From positions 175,429,685 through 175,493,684 of the forward strand of contig NC_133123.1 of assembly GCF_033568475.1 (NCBI RefSeq): a DNA stretch of 64,000 nucleotides, given 5' to 3'. Numbering within the stretch: the first letter of the stretch is position 1; the number at the start of each line of letters is the position of its first letter. Source of the DNA: Henckelia pumila. Its lineage: Eukaryota > Streptophyta > Magnoliopsida > Lamiales > Gesneriaceae. The notes beneath the pieces are model-generated. The model saw only the letters and a program-made list of their open reading frames with translations. It did no database searches and had not been told where the DNA came from. Below are positions 23,555-35,101 of the stretch, piece after piece. A program made the position numbers and the translations under genes.

Positions 23555-25182
23555 ATGCAGTTTATGCGAAAAAGCCAAAGTTACGACTCACAGCTCTTTG
23601 ATCCGAAAATCGAGAAAACTGCTAAAGCTTTGAGAAAAGCTAGAAGAGAAGAGTTGCAACAAATGGCTGAAGAAAGAGAAAAAGAAAGAGCTGTCAATAA
23701 TGCTCAGGTGCCGATCAGAGATCACTTTCGACCGGTGATCAATACACATTATTCTTGGATAGCTCGGCAGAACATCACTGTGAATAATTTTGAGTTGTAG
23801 CCAGCTATGATTAATATGATGCAGCAGAATCAGTTCAAGGGTGCAGCTACTGAAGATCCAAATTTGCACCTGCGTACTTTTCTGGAGATTGCTGACACAG
23901 TAAAGATTCATGGTGTTACTGAGGACACCATCAAACTACGATTGTTCTCGTTCTCTCTTAGGGACAATGCTCGTAGTTGGTTGCAATCACTACCTCTTGG
24001 AAGTATCACTACATGGGAGGATATGACTTCAAAATTTCTGGCTAAGTATTTCCCACCTGCTAAGTCGGCTCAGTTGAAAATAGAGATCACTACATTCAAA
24101 CAGCAAGATTTTGAGCAATTGTATGAAGCCTGGGAGCGGTACAAGGAGTTTCTTAGGAAGTGTCCAAACCATAATTTTCTAGATTGGGAACAGATCGAAT
24201 TATTCTACAATGATTTGAATTGGCCAACTCGTATTTCTGTGGATGCTGGAGCTGGATGTTCAATATTTTCTAAATTTCCTGAACAGGCTTATGAGATGCT
24301 TGAGCAATGACTGTTAACAGTTATCAGTGGCCAAGTGAGAGATCTGCAATAAGAAATCCTGCTGGAATTCATGAGGTTGATGCATTCACTCCTTTGACTG
24401 CTCAGATGGCTACTATTTCTACACAGTTGGCTGCACTGACCAAAGGGAATCAAAGTTCTACTGAGACAGCATCACTGGCGACTGCAGTAAATTTTGCTGA
24501 TGGATTTGAGAGTGTGGAGCAAGCGCAATATGTGAACAACAGGAATTACAACAATTATCGAGGTAATCCTGTACCCAATCAGTATCATCCTAGTTTGCGT
24601 AATCATGAGAATTTTTCCTATGCAAACAATAAGAATGTGTTGAATCCTCCACCGGGGTTCAATACTCAGAATGGTGAGGGTAAGGCATCTTTGGAAGATT
24701 TGGTGCATAATTTTATTGCAGAATCATCCACAAGATTTAAGAGGAATGAAAATAGGCTTGATAGTATGGAGACACACTTGACCAATGTGAGCGCTTCTAT
24801 GAAAAATCTTGAAACACAAATTGGTCAACTGGCGAATGCATTGAATAATCAGCAGAGAGGTGTGTTTCATAGCAATACTGAGTTTAATCCAAGGGAGCAG
24901 TGCAAGGCTATCACCCTTAGAAGTGGTAAAGAACTTGGGGTTGATGACCCAAAGGAAGTAGATGATGAAGAGGCTGAAGAGATTGTGGTGGAGTCTGAAA
25001 AATCTGTTAGCAAAAATTCCAGCAATTCTGCAGTTGTGCCTGAGAAACCGCCTGTACCAAAAGATTTTTTGCCATATCCTCAGCGGTTCAAGAAGAAAGC
25101 GTTGGATGAGAAGTTTTCTAAGTTTCTTGACATCTTCAAGAAAATTCATATTAATATTCCATTCGCTGATGCTTTGGAGTAG
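23555..25182 (+). pseudogene. Gag of Athila/Tat-type element, interrupted
   Basis: The gag frame starts at ATG 23555 and is interrupted by TAG (23798-23800). It continues in frame to 24310 (retrotransposon gag core: LRLFSFSLRDNARSWLQSL, WEDMTSKFLAKYFPP, WERYKEFLRKCPNH), then shifts one base at an ATGA overlap (24307-24310) and runs to 25182. The second half is a Gln/Asn-rich linker followed by coiled coil (ENRLDSMETHLTNV, METQIGQL-like) and CKAITLRSGKEL, a hallmark of the Athila gag-pro junction. No zinc knuckle was seen. Gag is the particle protein; this copy could make only fragments unless stops are read through. Confidence 0.85.
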
Positions 25183-25919
25183 ATGCCGCATTATGCAAAA
25201 TTCTTGAAGGAGGTGATGTCTAAGAAGCGGAAGGTGGAGGAGTTTGAGACTGTCAACCTAACTGAAGAGTGCGGTGTTATCCTGCAAAAGAAGCTACCAC
25301 AAAAATTAAAAGATCTAGGGAGTTTTACGATTCCTTGCATTATTGGTTCTTCTAATTTTAATAAAACACTTTGTGATTTAGGAGCTAGCATTAACTTAAT
25401 GTCTTTGTCTGTTTTCAGGAGTTTGGGACTTGGAGAGGTGAAACCCATGACAATCGCATTGCACTAGCTGACTGATCTATCACATATCCGTTTGGAATCA
25501 TTGAGGATGTACTGGTTAAAGTAGATAAATTTATTTTTCCTACGGATTTTGTTGTGCTAGATATGGAGGAGGATGCAAATATGTCATTGATTTTGGGGAG
25601 ACCGTTCTTGGCTACTGCTGAAGCCAAGATTTATGTGAAGAAAAGTGAGTTGACGATGGGAGTTGATGGTGAGAAGGTGATCTTTAATGTTTATAAGAAG
25701 GTTAAAAATTCATCCATGGAAAAAGTGTTCATGATTGAACAATCAAAGAAGATGGAATGTTGCTGCAAAGTTGTTAGTGCTGTAGAATTGCCAAGAGAGA
25801 ATGATCCGAAGGTAGCAAAGAAGAAGAAGAGAAAGAAAGCAAAGATCAAGAAGATTGTTGAATATGTTTGGAGGGTGAAAGAAAAGGAAAAGACCTCCAA
25901 CAAAGTGGAACCGAGCTAG
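25183..25919 (+). pseudogene. Aspartic protease region of Athila/Tat-type element
   Basis: It directly continues the gag frame after TAG 25180-25182: PHYAKFLKEV, TIPCIIGSSNFNKTLCDLGA, SINLMSLSVFRSLGLGEV. The catalytic DTG is DLG, usual for this lineage. A frameshift and stop at about 25465 move the rest (SLILGRPFLATAEAKIYVKK, the flap-side motif) into another frame, open to 25919, where a basic KKKRKKAKIKK tail ends it. No RT follows; the stop at 25917-25919 is followed by non-coding DNA. Confidence 0.85.
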
Positions 25920-27171
25920 AATCAGAATATAGTCGGGCTATGGACTATAAACTAAGCGCTTCTTGGGAGGCAACCCAAGCGATTTTTTTTTTTATTTGCT
26001 TTATTGTTTCTTTTATTTTAGTTGTTTTCCTTTTTATTATTTTTTATCATGAGAAAACTAGACATTAATAATGATTTTGAATTGTGTAGGTTAAAAAATA
26101 TGGAGCAAAAAGAGTTTAGGAGCCACCCCTGATGAAGAGTTTTGAGTGATTAAGATGGTGCCGAGTACTGACGCTTGGTGCCTAAGGTATGTGTCCCTTG
26201 TTTTTAATGAATACTGTACATTGAGGACAATGCACAATTTAAGTTTGGGGGGGTGTTTAAAAATTGTGAAAATTTGAAATTTTTTATGAGTTAGTTGGAG
26301 TTGAAGGCATGATGTTGTAATTGTGTTGGCCTATGATGAAAATAAATTTTGTGTGCTGAAAAAGTTTATGTTAGATATATTTAATCTTGAGTTCTCACAT
26401 TTATGCACGAATGCCATGATTTTCGATACTCCTAGCAATTAGAAAAAAATTATGTGGATTTGTGATGTGGATTAGAGGAATTGATTCTTAACTCTTGTGA
26501 TTTTTGCTTGAAACTGAGATAGATTTTTATGAACACAGAAGTGATTTAGGCATTTTTTTCGAATCTATTGAGTTTTTTTTTAGACATTCTATATTCATGA
26601 AAAATCCACAACAAATTGAGTAGCTAAAAAGTTCAAAGAAACGTAATGGCGGAGAAAGTAAGTTGAGGGGAGGCCTTAAAAAAAAGGATTGAAATTCTAG
26701 TCCAAATACAAGGCATAAAGATGGAGATGTATGGAGTAGAAGAAAGACAAGACTAATGTCTGGCAATGCAAATAAAAAAATTTTAGCTACTCATAATCCT
26801 GCACAAATTGAAAATATTCAATTCCCTTTGCTTTGCATCATGAGTCCTTGTTTACATTGATATATATATGGATGCTTATCTCCTGCTGATTATACATGAG
26901 CCTAATGTTAACCGAAAAAGTCATGTTGATCTGTGTGAGTAAAAGTTGAACTTGGTTGAGAGTATTTTGAAACTTGAGGGCGGAGTTAATGATTTTATGA
27001 AGCTTACGGATTGCATGATTTTACCGAAAGTTAGGTGGGTAGATGAGATTGGCAAATCACACACTCACGAAAACTCTTGAGAAAATTAGCCGACATGTGT
27101 ATTGAATCTTGGAATGTATAAATTCGGAGGTCGACTATATTGCTCATTACTGTTTTGCTCGGGACTAGCAA
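25920..27171 (+). other. Non-coding 3' interior of gag-protease element
   Basis: No RT, RNase H or integrase motif in any frame. It holds an internal G-tract (26241-26254) matching the true polypurine tract, then T- and A-rich DNA. Confidence 0.75.
26241..26254 (+). other. Second polypurine-like tract inside the element
   Basis: AAGTTTGGGGGGGTG shares AAGTTTGGGGGG with the tract at the 3' LTR (27172-27192). It lies 940 bp upstream of that LTR, in a place where a central or duplicated priming tract could act. Confidence 0.6.
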
Positions 27172-27192
27172 AAGTTTAAGTTTGGGGGGATT
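27172..27192 (+). other. Polypurine tract before 3' LTR
   Basis: AAGTTTAAGTTTGGGGGGAT lies directly before TGATAAG at 27193. Confidence 0.85.
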
Positions 27193-28669
27193 TGATAAGT
27201 GCATTTTATGCACTTAATTTATATATGATTTGACTTGGATTTTGTGATGTATCGAGTGAATATTATGCGTATTTTTTGTTTTTTTTGTGAGTTGCAAGGA
27301 TTTGAAGAAAAGTAGCAAGAAGAAGCGGAAAGCCGAATTACGGAACAACAAACTTCAGAAAATTACTGGGAATGTTATAGACATTCAAATCCGATCTCCA
27401 CCGTTCAAATTGTAGTTTAGGATTTTTAAAGTTGCTGTCAAAATTTCAGCTCGATCTGACGGCTAGAACTTAAGTTATGATTTTTACAAAACTGTTGCGC
27501 AGATGGTGAAATGGAAGAACAAGTAGCACCCCAGCTCTAGTTTTCCAGCACTCCAGCGCCCGTAAATTCATGTCCATAGCGCCCCAGCGCCGTCTTTGAG
27601 CGCTCCAGCTCTAGACGTCCGTCATTGAAAAATAAAATACGAAACGTGAGCGCCCCAGCGCCGCATTATTAGCGCTCCAGCGCGGCGTAGTCTCCAAAAA
27701 TATGGAAAGTCTTTAATTGAGTTTTAAAAGGGATTTTATGACATATTCTGTGAGATACAAGGGTTTAGAGAGTTTTCAGAGGAGAAGACGGCTCTTGAGA
27801 ATTTTTGAAGTGCACAAGAGCTCGAGATTCCGGTACGAAGACTGAAGACGGAGGCATCCGGCGACGGAGAAGCTTCATTCTAATTCATTCTAGTTTCTCT
27901 TTGAACTCTATTTTTCTTAGTTTATGGATTGTTGGAAAAACGTGAGTTATTTGATTTTGAATTGCGTTATGAACTAATTTCTTAGTCTAGAGGTAGACGG
28001 TTCTTGACTGGAAACCATGATTGACATATTTTGATTTAGATATTTAAATTTCTTCGCACAGTTTATTTGTGTTTTCCTGATTTTAATGTTTTCAATTTAC
28101 TGGCCATAGATTTCATGATATTTTATTTAGAATCTATCACTCGAGAGAGGAGATTTTGAATACGACATAGGAAAATACATCTTTGATGTTTATATTGTTC
28201 GAGAGGCATATAACTTCATAGAAGTCATTAGAAGAATTCTTGTGCTATTTACCGGATTTAATAGTTGAACTTAGATAAAGATATTGAGTTTGCTATTGAA
28301 TACGAATTTGTGCTTGACACTCGAGAGAGGTAGTAGAAAATAATAGGGATTCTTGGCTAATAAACTAGAAGAGTTGATAATTAAACAATCATTAGAAATA
28401 AATTGTGGTGGACAGTCAAGTGAAGTCGAACCTCTAGCATTCATCGCTTATTGAATTTTCATCTCGTGCGTGGTTATTTAGTTTTGTTTCTTGAAAATTT
28501 TAGTTTTATAAAAATCAAACCAATTTCGTAGCTCTACATAGGATTAGGATTTTATTAGTTTCAAATATTTGATATAATATCATTTATTCATTCTCCGTGG
28601 TATCGACTTGGACTTAATTCCTGTATTATAACTTGACATCGTGCGCTTGCGAGCGAAAAACACGCAACA
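27193..28669 (+). repeat. 3' LTR of gag-protease element
   Basis: 1477 bp, collinear with 21943-23422 and differing by scattered substitutions and small indels, so the insertion is moderately young. GC-palindrome array at about 27525-27690. Confidence 0.9.
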
Positions 28670-29150
28670 AAGAACATCGACTGATCCAAGGATTTGAAAT
28701 ACTAAGCTTTCAAGATCTTAGTCATTCATCATCATCAACCGAAGAAGTTTAATAAGAACTTATAATATTATCAGTGTAAATCTAGGAGTTCCATCTTAGG
28801 CAGTGATAAGTCCTAACTTGGATCGGGTGTATTACAAGATGTTGTAATAATCAAAGTTTTCTAGTGTATCCTTCCCGTGAGGAAGAAGGGGTGACGTAGG
28901 AGATTGAGCTCCGAACATCCATAAACATTTCTGTGCACATTTACACTACTGCAACACATCATATTTTCACAATTTTCACCTAGCTTAGTGAGAGCCATTT
29001 TCCGTACTACTTTAGTAGCTCTTATTTAACTAGGAAGTTGAAAAAAATTGGTTAAGTGAATTAACATTTGCTTAATTTTATCGTGTTATAGCATAAAATT
29101 ATTAGAGTGTGTATTTACCCCCCCTCTACACACACTACCGATCCCCAACA
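28670..29150 (+). repeat. Sirevirus 3' LTR, segment 3 of 3
   Basis: Begins with the AAGAA duplication and the returning ATCGACTG/ATCAACCGA words, continues through a TTCCCGTGAGGAAGAAGGGG motif and ends with CCCCCCCTCTACACACAC...CCCCAACA at 29150. That pyrimidine-rich end in CA is typical of plant copia LTRs. Confidence 0.65.
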
Positions 29151-29520
29151 CTAGTATTTATGAGGCTAGTGTATAGAATATTTTAATGGAAATGAAAAAA
29201 AAAGTGTGTGAAAATGTCCATCCAAATCTTTAGCTTGAACCAAAGACAATTATTGACATTTTATTGTTGTACATTAGGCTTTAGTTATTGTACTTAATAG
29301 AATTCCATGAAGTTTTTGAAAGTCTATTGACATTTTGAATATAGAGTTTTTAAAAGTCAAGTTTGAATACCACATGACTTTTAAAAATTCTACAAAATTC
29401 ATCTTGAATACCACTAAACTTTTATGGAGTATATAAAAGTTTAGATTGAATACCTATAGACTTTTAAACTCCACGAAAGTCATTAAAAATCTAGAATCAA
29501 TACACCCCACCCCACCCCTC
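29151..29520. repeat. MITE-like A+T-rich repeat remnant
   Basis: No coding sequence. Four spaced copies of a TTGAATACC(A/T) word linked to AAACTTTTAA or GACTTTTAAA occur between 29350 and 29510, as in subterminal repeats of small DNA transposons. Ends and TSD were not established. Confidence 0.35.
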
Positions 29521-29529
29521 TTTTGATCT

Positions 29530-29740
29530 TGAATTATTAGCAGTAGATAACTTTTCTTGAGTTTTTTGTTGGAATTTTGCAGGCACAATACCTGATTTTA
29601 TGCAATTTAAATCTGCACCAGTATCAAAAAGAGCTATAGTAATTTTAAAATTTTCTAAAAAAATGATTTTTATTTTTTAGAGGTATTTTGTAGAAGTTAT
29701 TTCTTTTAATACAAAAAGAAAATCTTCTGGAATTTTTTCA
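29530..29740 (-). pseudogene. Caulimovirid aspartic protease remnant
   Basis: Minus-strand translation around 29636-29610 reads ALFDTGADLNCI, the active-site motif of caulimovirid proteases, followed by VPAKFQQKT and EKLSTAN. The catalytic DTG (codons near 29616-29626) is intact, but the segment ends about 90 bp later at non-viral sequence, before the flap and RT. It lies downstream in sense of the coat-protein remnant. Confidence 0.75.
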
Positions 29741-31480
29741 ATAGTTTGGATGTCTTGTGTTTCTTCTTCAGTTTCTGAAGTATTTTCGACATTTATATTT
29801 TGAAGAATTAATTTTATTGCATCAGTATTTTGAACTTGATTTTCTTTTAATTCTTTTATCTCTAATTTGATTTCTTTAAATTATTTTTGTAAATCTTGAA
29901 TGGTCACATTCTTATTTTTTATTTTCTTATCTAAAATATTGGTTAAGTCATAAGTTTTCTTAAAAGTACTTGGTAAAGTTTTATTTTCTTCTTTACCTTT
30001 TAATGATTTTAGAATTTTTCTAAGTAGTATTTTTGAATATTTGGATCATCAATATTTTTTAATACAGCTAATTGAAGTAATTGATCTTTTGAAAGCATAT
30101 TAATTTGATTTTCAGATTCTTCACTGGTTGTAATTAATTTATAAATTTATAAGGATTCATCAGGGTTGGAATTTTCAAATTCTGTATCATAGGAATCTGA
30201 AGAATCTATTAAGAGATTAGAGATTTTATCTAATATTTCTTCATTTAATTTTAATTCATTTAGTTTTTTATTTAATTTATAATAATTTGCAGTGTGACCT
30301 GTTTTATGACATCTATAGCATTTAATATCTTTAAAGGATTTTTTAGGACTTGTTTATTTGGTTTTTTGAAAGGTTTTCTATAAATTCTTTTATAAGGATT
30401 TTTGTAATATTCTTCTTTGGGTTTATTAAAATTCTTTTGATTTTTCTTAAAAGGTTTTTTATTTGGGGTTTTATAGGTTTCTTGGCAATCTCCTAAGCAT
30501 TTTGAAGAAGATGGTTTATTAGTATTTATATCGAATTGTTTACATAAAGTTCCTAAATCTTGTTTTGTTCTTCTCATTTTTCTTTTTACATGTGTTTGTA
30601 ATTTTAAATCTTGACAGATTTTTAAACCTTTCTATTGAGTTAGGTTTATTAATTGACCATAAATAAAATCATTGTAAGATATTATATGGTCATTTTTACT
30701 TTCTCTAATCTTATTTCTTACATTTTCTCCTAAGAGAGTAGGTAAACTCGTAAGGAATTTTTCTTTCCAAAAGGGTTGATTAGAGTATTCTCTAAGAATT
30801 ATTATAGTTAGGAAAATATTTTTATGCCATTGAAAATCACTTAATTTTTTTAATTTTAAATTTGATAATAATTCAGAATTTTTATCTTTCAAATGTGTCG
30901 GATCACCAATAAAATGTAAAGAAATTATTAGAATTAAAGTTGCTACAGCATCTTGTTGAGAATTATCATTTTCATCAAGAATTGTTATTACTTCTTCATC
31001 TATTTTTTATAGAATTTAAAATTTCTTCTTGTTGTTGGCTTGTGAGATAATAATCCCACCAACCTTTTATTTGACCAAAGAACCCAGCTATGAGGAGTTC
31101 AGCAATGGTTTTATCATGAGTTCCAATTTTGGTTTTATAAGCATTTGCACCCATATTCATTTGTTATAAAAGAATAAAGATATTATATCCTGTCATTTCA
31201 TCTATGTTCCAATCATAGACAGAAGAGGCATTGAACCGATATGTGCTAAAGTTTTAACTATTTCTAAATCTGGAGCAGGTATTATTTGTAATGGTTGTTG
31301 TATAGGTAAATCCCAAATTATTTTATTAACTATTGTAAGATTTTGGAATTGTTCTAAAGCTTCACTAATATCAGATTCATTGTTTAATACATTTACTTTT
31401 AGATTAGACATTGGGGTATCAGGATCTTCTTGATCTAATGGTTCACTGGAGCTATTGGTTTTTATTCTACTCAATTGATC
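29741..31480 (-). pseudogene. Caulimovirid coat protein remnant with zinc finger
   Basis: Pieces in separate frames. An acidic N-terminal part lies at 31202-31474. The GWWDYYLTSQQQEEIL motif lies near 31080-31021, the core at 30632-30892 (NQPFWKEKFLTSLP, LLGENVRNKI), and a Lys-rich stretch at 30350-30577. A CYRCHKTGHTANYY finger lies near 30320-30279, in which the last Cys of CX2CX4HX4C is Tyr. Stops occur near 31005 and 31160, and there is a frameshift between the Lys-rich part and the finger. Family coat proteins package the DNA genome; this copy cannot encode one. Confidence 0.75.
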
Positions 31481-31640
31481 TTGAATAGTTTTTATAAATT
31501 CAGAGTTATTATTTTGAATATTTTTAACAATATTTTTTTGATATTTTAAATGGTTTAAAAATGGAATTTTTAATATCCATCTTTTTAAGAGTTTCTATAT
31601 TTATTATAGGTTGTTTTTGTAAATCTTTTTCTATTCTATC

Positions 31641-32266
31641 TCAATAGTTTAGTCAGTTTCTCAGGTATAAGCCCTAACTTCTTAGCGAACATCTTAGATA
31701 TAAACGAATGTGTGGCACCACAATCAAACAGAATGTATGCAGACTTATTATTGATTAAAATGGTACCTACCACAACTTCATTTGCGTTGTCTGCTTCTTC
31801 TTGTGTGATGGCATACACACGAGCATTGGGTTTAGCTTACTTTGGTTGATTCTGAGTGGTGCCAAAAATTGGCCCCGTCCTTGGCTTCACGGGTTCAAGA
31901 CAATCAGACATTTGGTGTCCCAACTTCCCACAGTTGAAACAAGCGCCAGTTTTCTGACGACATTCCCCTTTGTTTCGGAAGTTGCAGGTAAGACATAGCT
32001 TGATTGGTGGGCGATTGGGAGCAGAATAAGTCTCCTTGAGCGATTCTTTAGACTGGTTTGGACGCTTGGACACTTGCCCGTTCGAAGAAGATTGGCCAGT
32101 CAAAGGTCGTTTGTTGTGAAAGTTATTTTCTCGACGCTTGATATGCGTTTCAGCTCGGATAGCCGCTCTTATTAGATCTGCAAATTTGGTAGGCTGATAG
32201 ACTTCTAAAGCTGACTGGATTTGGCTGTTCAAAACCTTCTTGAGGGATGTAATTTCAAAACTTCAT
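31641..32266 (-). pseudogene. Gypsy gag-protease fragment (F family, copy 1)
   Basis: Minus strand. The gag C-terminal part contains a complete zinc knuckle CFNCGKLGHQMSDC (CX2CX4HX4C) at about 31935-31893, then the protease motif FDCGATHSFISKMFAKKLGL near 31720-31665. It is collinear with 35530-36163 in copy 2 but better preserved in the knuckle. It is cut abruptly at both ends: at 31640 into caulimovirid sequence, and at 32266 into LTR sequence of element F. It looks like a fragment joined by illegitimate recombination. Confidence 0.8.
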
Positions 32267-32504
32267 CAAGAATAATAATTAAATAACAAAATTCCAACAA
32301 TTAACATAAACGATCGAGATTTTTCAAACATACATAAGGTTTTAAAACAAAACCCACTTACAATACTTAGAGTTTGAGATCAAATACATGAATGAACAAA
32401 GCTTGGAACGAGAATATTTCAGAAGCAAAATCTCGAAAATTCCACTGATTGTTTTCTCGAAAATTGGCAGATTTAAATTGACTATTCTTGAGCACTATTC
32501 CTTC
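32267..32504 (-). repeat. Element F 3' LTR, part beyond the solo LTR
   Basis: In sense order it continues the LTR from 35107. The two parts are separated by the solo LTR and its CCTTC duplication (32500-32504 and 35102-35106). It is truncated at 32267, where it joins the gag fragment. Confidence 0.65.
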
Positions 32505-35101
32505 TGAAATTGGCAAATAAAATATCTTAAAATAAATATAAATTCATACATCAAATATCATCATTCAAACCTCATAAAATTCTCAACCCAATAAAACATA
32601 AAATCATGAAATACTTGTGCGAAAAATGTAATATCACTTAGTATATATTATATATATCGTGTAATAATTCTAATAATACATAGAATAATACATGAATTTA
32701 CTTAAACTAAAAATATAACTTTCCATGAAATAGTCTACATAATAATTTTATAATTTTTGTATGCAAATAAATATTTTTGAAATAAATATAAATTCATGCA
32801 TAAAAATATTTCAACTTAAATCTTTCATAAAAATATCATGGCTCGAATCTTTCATAAAATTTCGTAGGTCACGGGCTACCCAACCGCCGGGAGCTCATAC
32901 ATCCTCACCACCAGTCGAGGATAAGTTCTCTACATAAAAATCTACCTGCTCACCTGCACCATTTAAGTCTAGTGAGCCTAGAGACTCAACACACTCTATC
33001 TCATAATTACAACATGAATAAAAATGATGCAACATATAATACATGCATGATACATAATAAATACTATATACATGCATATCCTAAAATACATAACTCATGA
33101 TCATCTCATAACATAGCATACATACTCATAACATAATCATCATGCATCATAATTAGGGCATATAATAATTTAAAAACTCTGAAGGTTATATCCATGTCGT
33201 GTGACCGTGTAAGTGATTAATCAATCAAAGAACCAACGTACGTGGCGGTGAGATCTCCACCTCTTGGCCCCTTCACTAGGCTGACCCCGGATCCGTAGGA
33301 AAATCATCATAACATATAGAAAGACAATCGGGCCTCAGTATCCCGACTCTTAGTCCCGTACTCTATGGAAAGGGCCCCGGGCCTAGGTATCCCATTCCCA
33401 TTCCCGTATTTGTCACACACCTACTTCAACTTCCTTAAAATATGTTTCATGCCCAACATCATACATATACATATATCATGCACATCATAAAAATCATTCA
33501 TGATCTTATTTTCATAAAATATTGCCCGTAAATATATATTTAATTAATTAATAATATAAAAATAAAAATAATACTTTTTCATACTTAAAATATTCATGCA
33601 ATAATAAAATACATATTTACGGACCATGCATATTTTTCATGGATTGGTTCAGGCTGCTGACTCCTTAGACTTAGGCCCATTAACTTCTAGACTGGCCCAA
33701 TAACTCAATTTAAGCTCATTAACTTATATTTAAGCCCAAATAATTAATTCAATACCATTAAGACATATCTGGACCAATAACAAAGCCCAAGCCCAATAAT
33801 CACCTAGACTGACTCAATAACTCAATTTAAGCCCATTAGCTTACATTTAATCTCAAATAATTAATTCAAGCCCATTAAGACATATCTAGCCCAATAACAA
33901 AGCCCAAACCCAATAATCACCTAGACTTGCCCAATGGGCCCAAAACCCCAAAACTTGCTCAATAACTTCTATGGGCCCCAGCCCATAAAAATTATTGGAT
34001 TTAATTAATTATTTAAGCCCAATAAATTAAACCCATGAAACCAAATAATTTAATTAATCCAATTTAGGCACATAATCTCACTTAAACTATTAATTAAATT
34101 AAAAATAAAATAGCCTAGCCCAACTAACACAACCCGGACCCGGACCCATATAACTTGACCCATGACATATTAAACCCGACCCGGACCCAAAAAGAACCAA
34201 TCCCGGCCCGCAAAAAACACACAACCCGGCCCCCCCATTCCTGCACCTCGGCTGGGCGAGCAGCTCTGTTCAGAGCCGTCGGCCGCCCTGATCCGGCCAC
34301 CAATGGCCGGAGCACCACCACCAAAACGTAGCCCACTCAAAGACAATTAAATCAAACCATAACCCAAGAAGAGAGTTCAAACGTGTTTTTTTGAATTTAG
34401 AAGCCAGAAACGAGTTCTTGACACATACGGCGATCTCCGGGACGAACGAGCTAGAAATGTTTTCTTAAATCTTCAAAAATCGTGTGTGAGAAGTGTGTTT
34501 TCTGATGAAGAACGTGACGGAAAGGGTAGATGGCGGCTAGGATGAAGTTTTTACGTGAAGATGAAAATAATAGGGCTAAATATATTATTTACTTGTTAAA
34601 TTATTAAGTTATATTTTTGGTAAATAATATCTCAATTTAAATATAAAATAGAGCCCCTAAAATTAATATTTTTCTGATAAATTTTCGTGATAATTATTTA
34701 TGGGTTTTTAAAAGCCTATTAATTACTCTTAAAATAGCTTATTTTGGTGAAAACGGACTCCCATATATAAATATATATTAAAACTACTAATTTTTTAAAA
34801 TAATACCTTAAAATAATAATTTAAGGCTTACAAAATTCTCATAAAAATATTTGGAGTGAAAATCAGATAACTCGTTCATCCACAGTCCCGTCTACGCGAT
34901 CGAAAAATATTATTTCTAAAAATTCCATAAATGACATAACTGCGTGTTAAATACTAAAAATAAAATTTAAAACATGCAAATAATTCGCATAAATTCACAT
35001 AATATCACATAAAATCATTTAACCCATTTTTATAATTTTTAAATCATTAAATTCTCTAGTTATGCATGCGGGTTTACGTAAACGAATTTTCGGGCATTAC
35101 A
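32505..35101 (-). mobile_element. Solo LTR of a gypsy (chromovirus-like) element
   Basis: 2597 bp, starting TG at 32505 and ending CA at 35101; in sense it begins TGTAATGCCCGAAAATTCG, like the TGTAACGCCC starts of D and E. A perfect 5-bp TSD, CCTTC, flanks it (32500-32504 and 35102-35106). No internal region remains, the usual result of recombination between two LTRs. It contains a 117-bp tandem duplication (33689-33922) and no gene. Confidence 0.85.
33689..33922. repeat. Two-copy 117-bp tandem repeat in solo LTR
   Basis: Copies begin AGACTGGCCCAATAACTC at 33689 and AGACTGACTCAATAACTC at 33806, and a third start, AGACTTGCCC, follows at 33922. They contain many AAGCCCAATAA words. Confidence 0.8.

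Larger units (their letters stand above)
21943..28669 (+). mobile_element. Gag-protease-only LTR retrotransposon (TR-GAG-like, Athila/Tat-type)
   Basis: LTRs 21943-23422 and 27193-28669 (about 1.48 kb each) both start TGATAAGTGC and end CAACA. The TSD is AAGAA (21938-21942 and 28670-28674). The primer site TGGCACCGTTGCCGGGG and the protease signature CDLGASINLM are typical of the Athila/Tat branch of Ty3/gypsy. The interior encodes only gag and protease, then 1.2 kb of non-coding DNA up to the polypurine tract; there is no RT, RNase H or integrase. This matches the non-autonomous TR-GAG design. Confidence 0.9.
8608..29150 (+). mobile_element. Sirevirus-like Ty1/copia element, 3' part, heavily interrupted
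   Basis: What remains is an envelope-like frame (8608-10804), a spacer, a purine tract and a 3' LTR beginning TGAATCTTGACTTTTGG at 11022 and ending ATCCCCAACA at 29150. Removing the nested CACTA (11303-21474 plus TSD) and the gag-only LTR element (21943-28669 plus TSD) leaves an LTR of about 1.2 kb. The AAAAAAGGGGAAATTT then TTGAC...GGTGATAAC junction and a coding frame between pol and the 3' LTR are Sirevirus traits. RT and integrase, if kept, lie left of the window beyond the LARD insertion. Confidence 0.65.
29521..31640 (-). mobile_element. Endogenous caulimovirid (plant pararetrovirus) fragment
   Basis: The minus strand carries, in order, an N-terminal capsid region, the coat-protein core, a CCHC-type finger and the start of an aspartic protease. 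This is the gene order of Caulimoviridae upstream of RT. RT, RNase H and movement protein are absent, many stops and frameshifts are present, and both ends abut other repeats. Closest wording is to the endogenous florendo/petuvirus-like groups, but genus was not determined. It is an old integrated relic with no complete gene. Confidence 0.75.

Noticed and set aside
29521..31640. Considered as a Metaviridae gag-protease
   Set aside because: The GWWDYYL and NQPFWKEKFL motifs and the ALFDTGADLNCI protease wording are caulimovirid, and no LTR, primer site or polypurine tract adjoins.
31801..31998. Plus-strand frame near the gypsy gag fragment
   Set aside because: Antisense of the zinc-knuckle region; the minus strand explains it.
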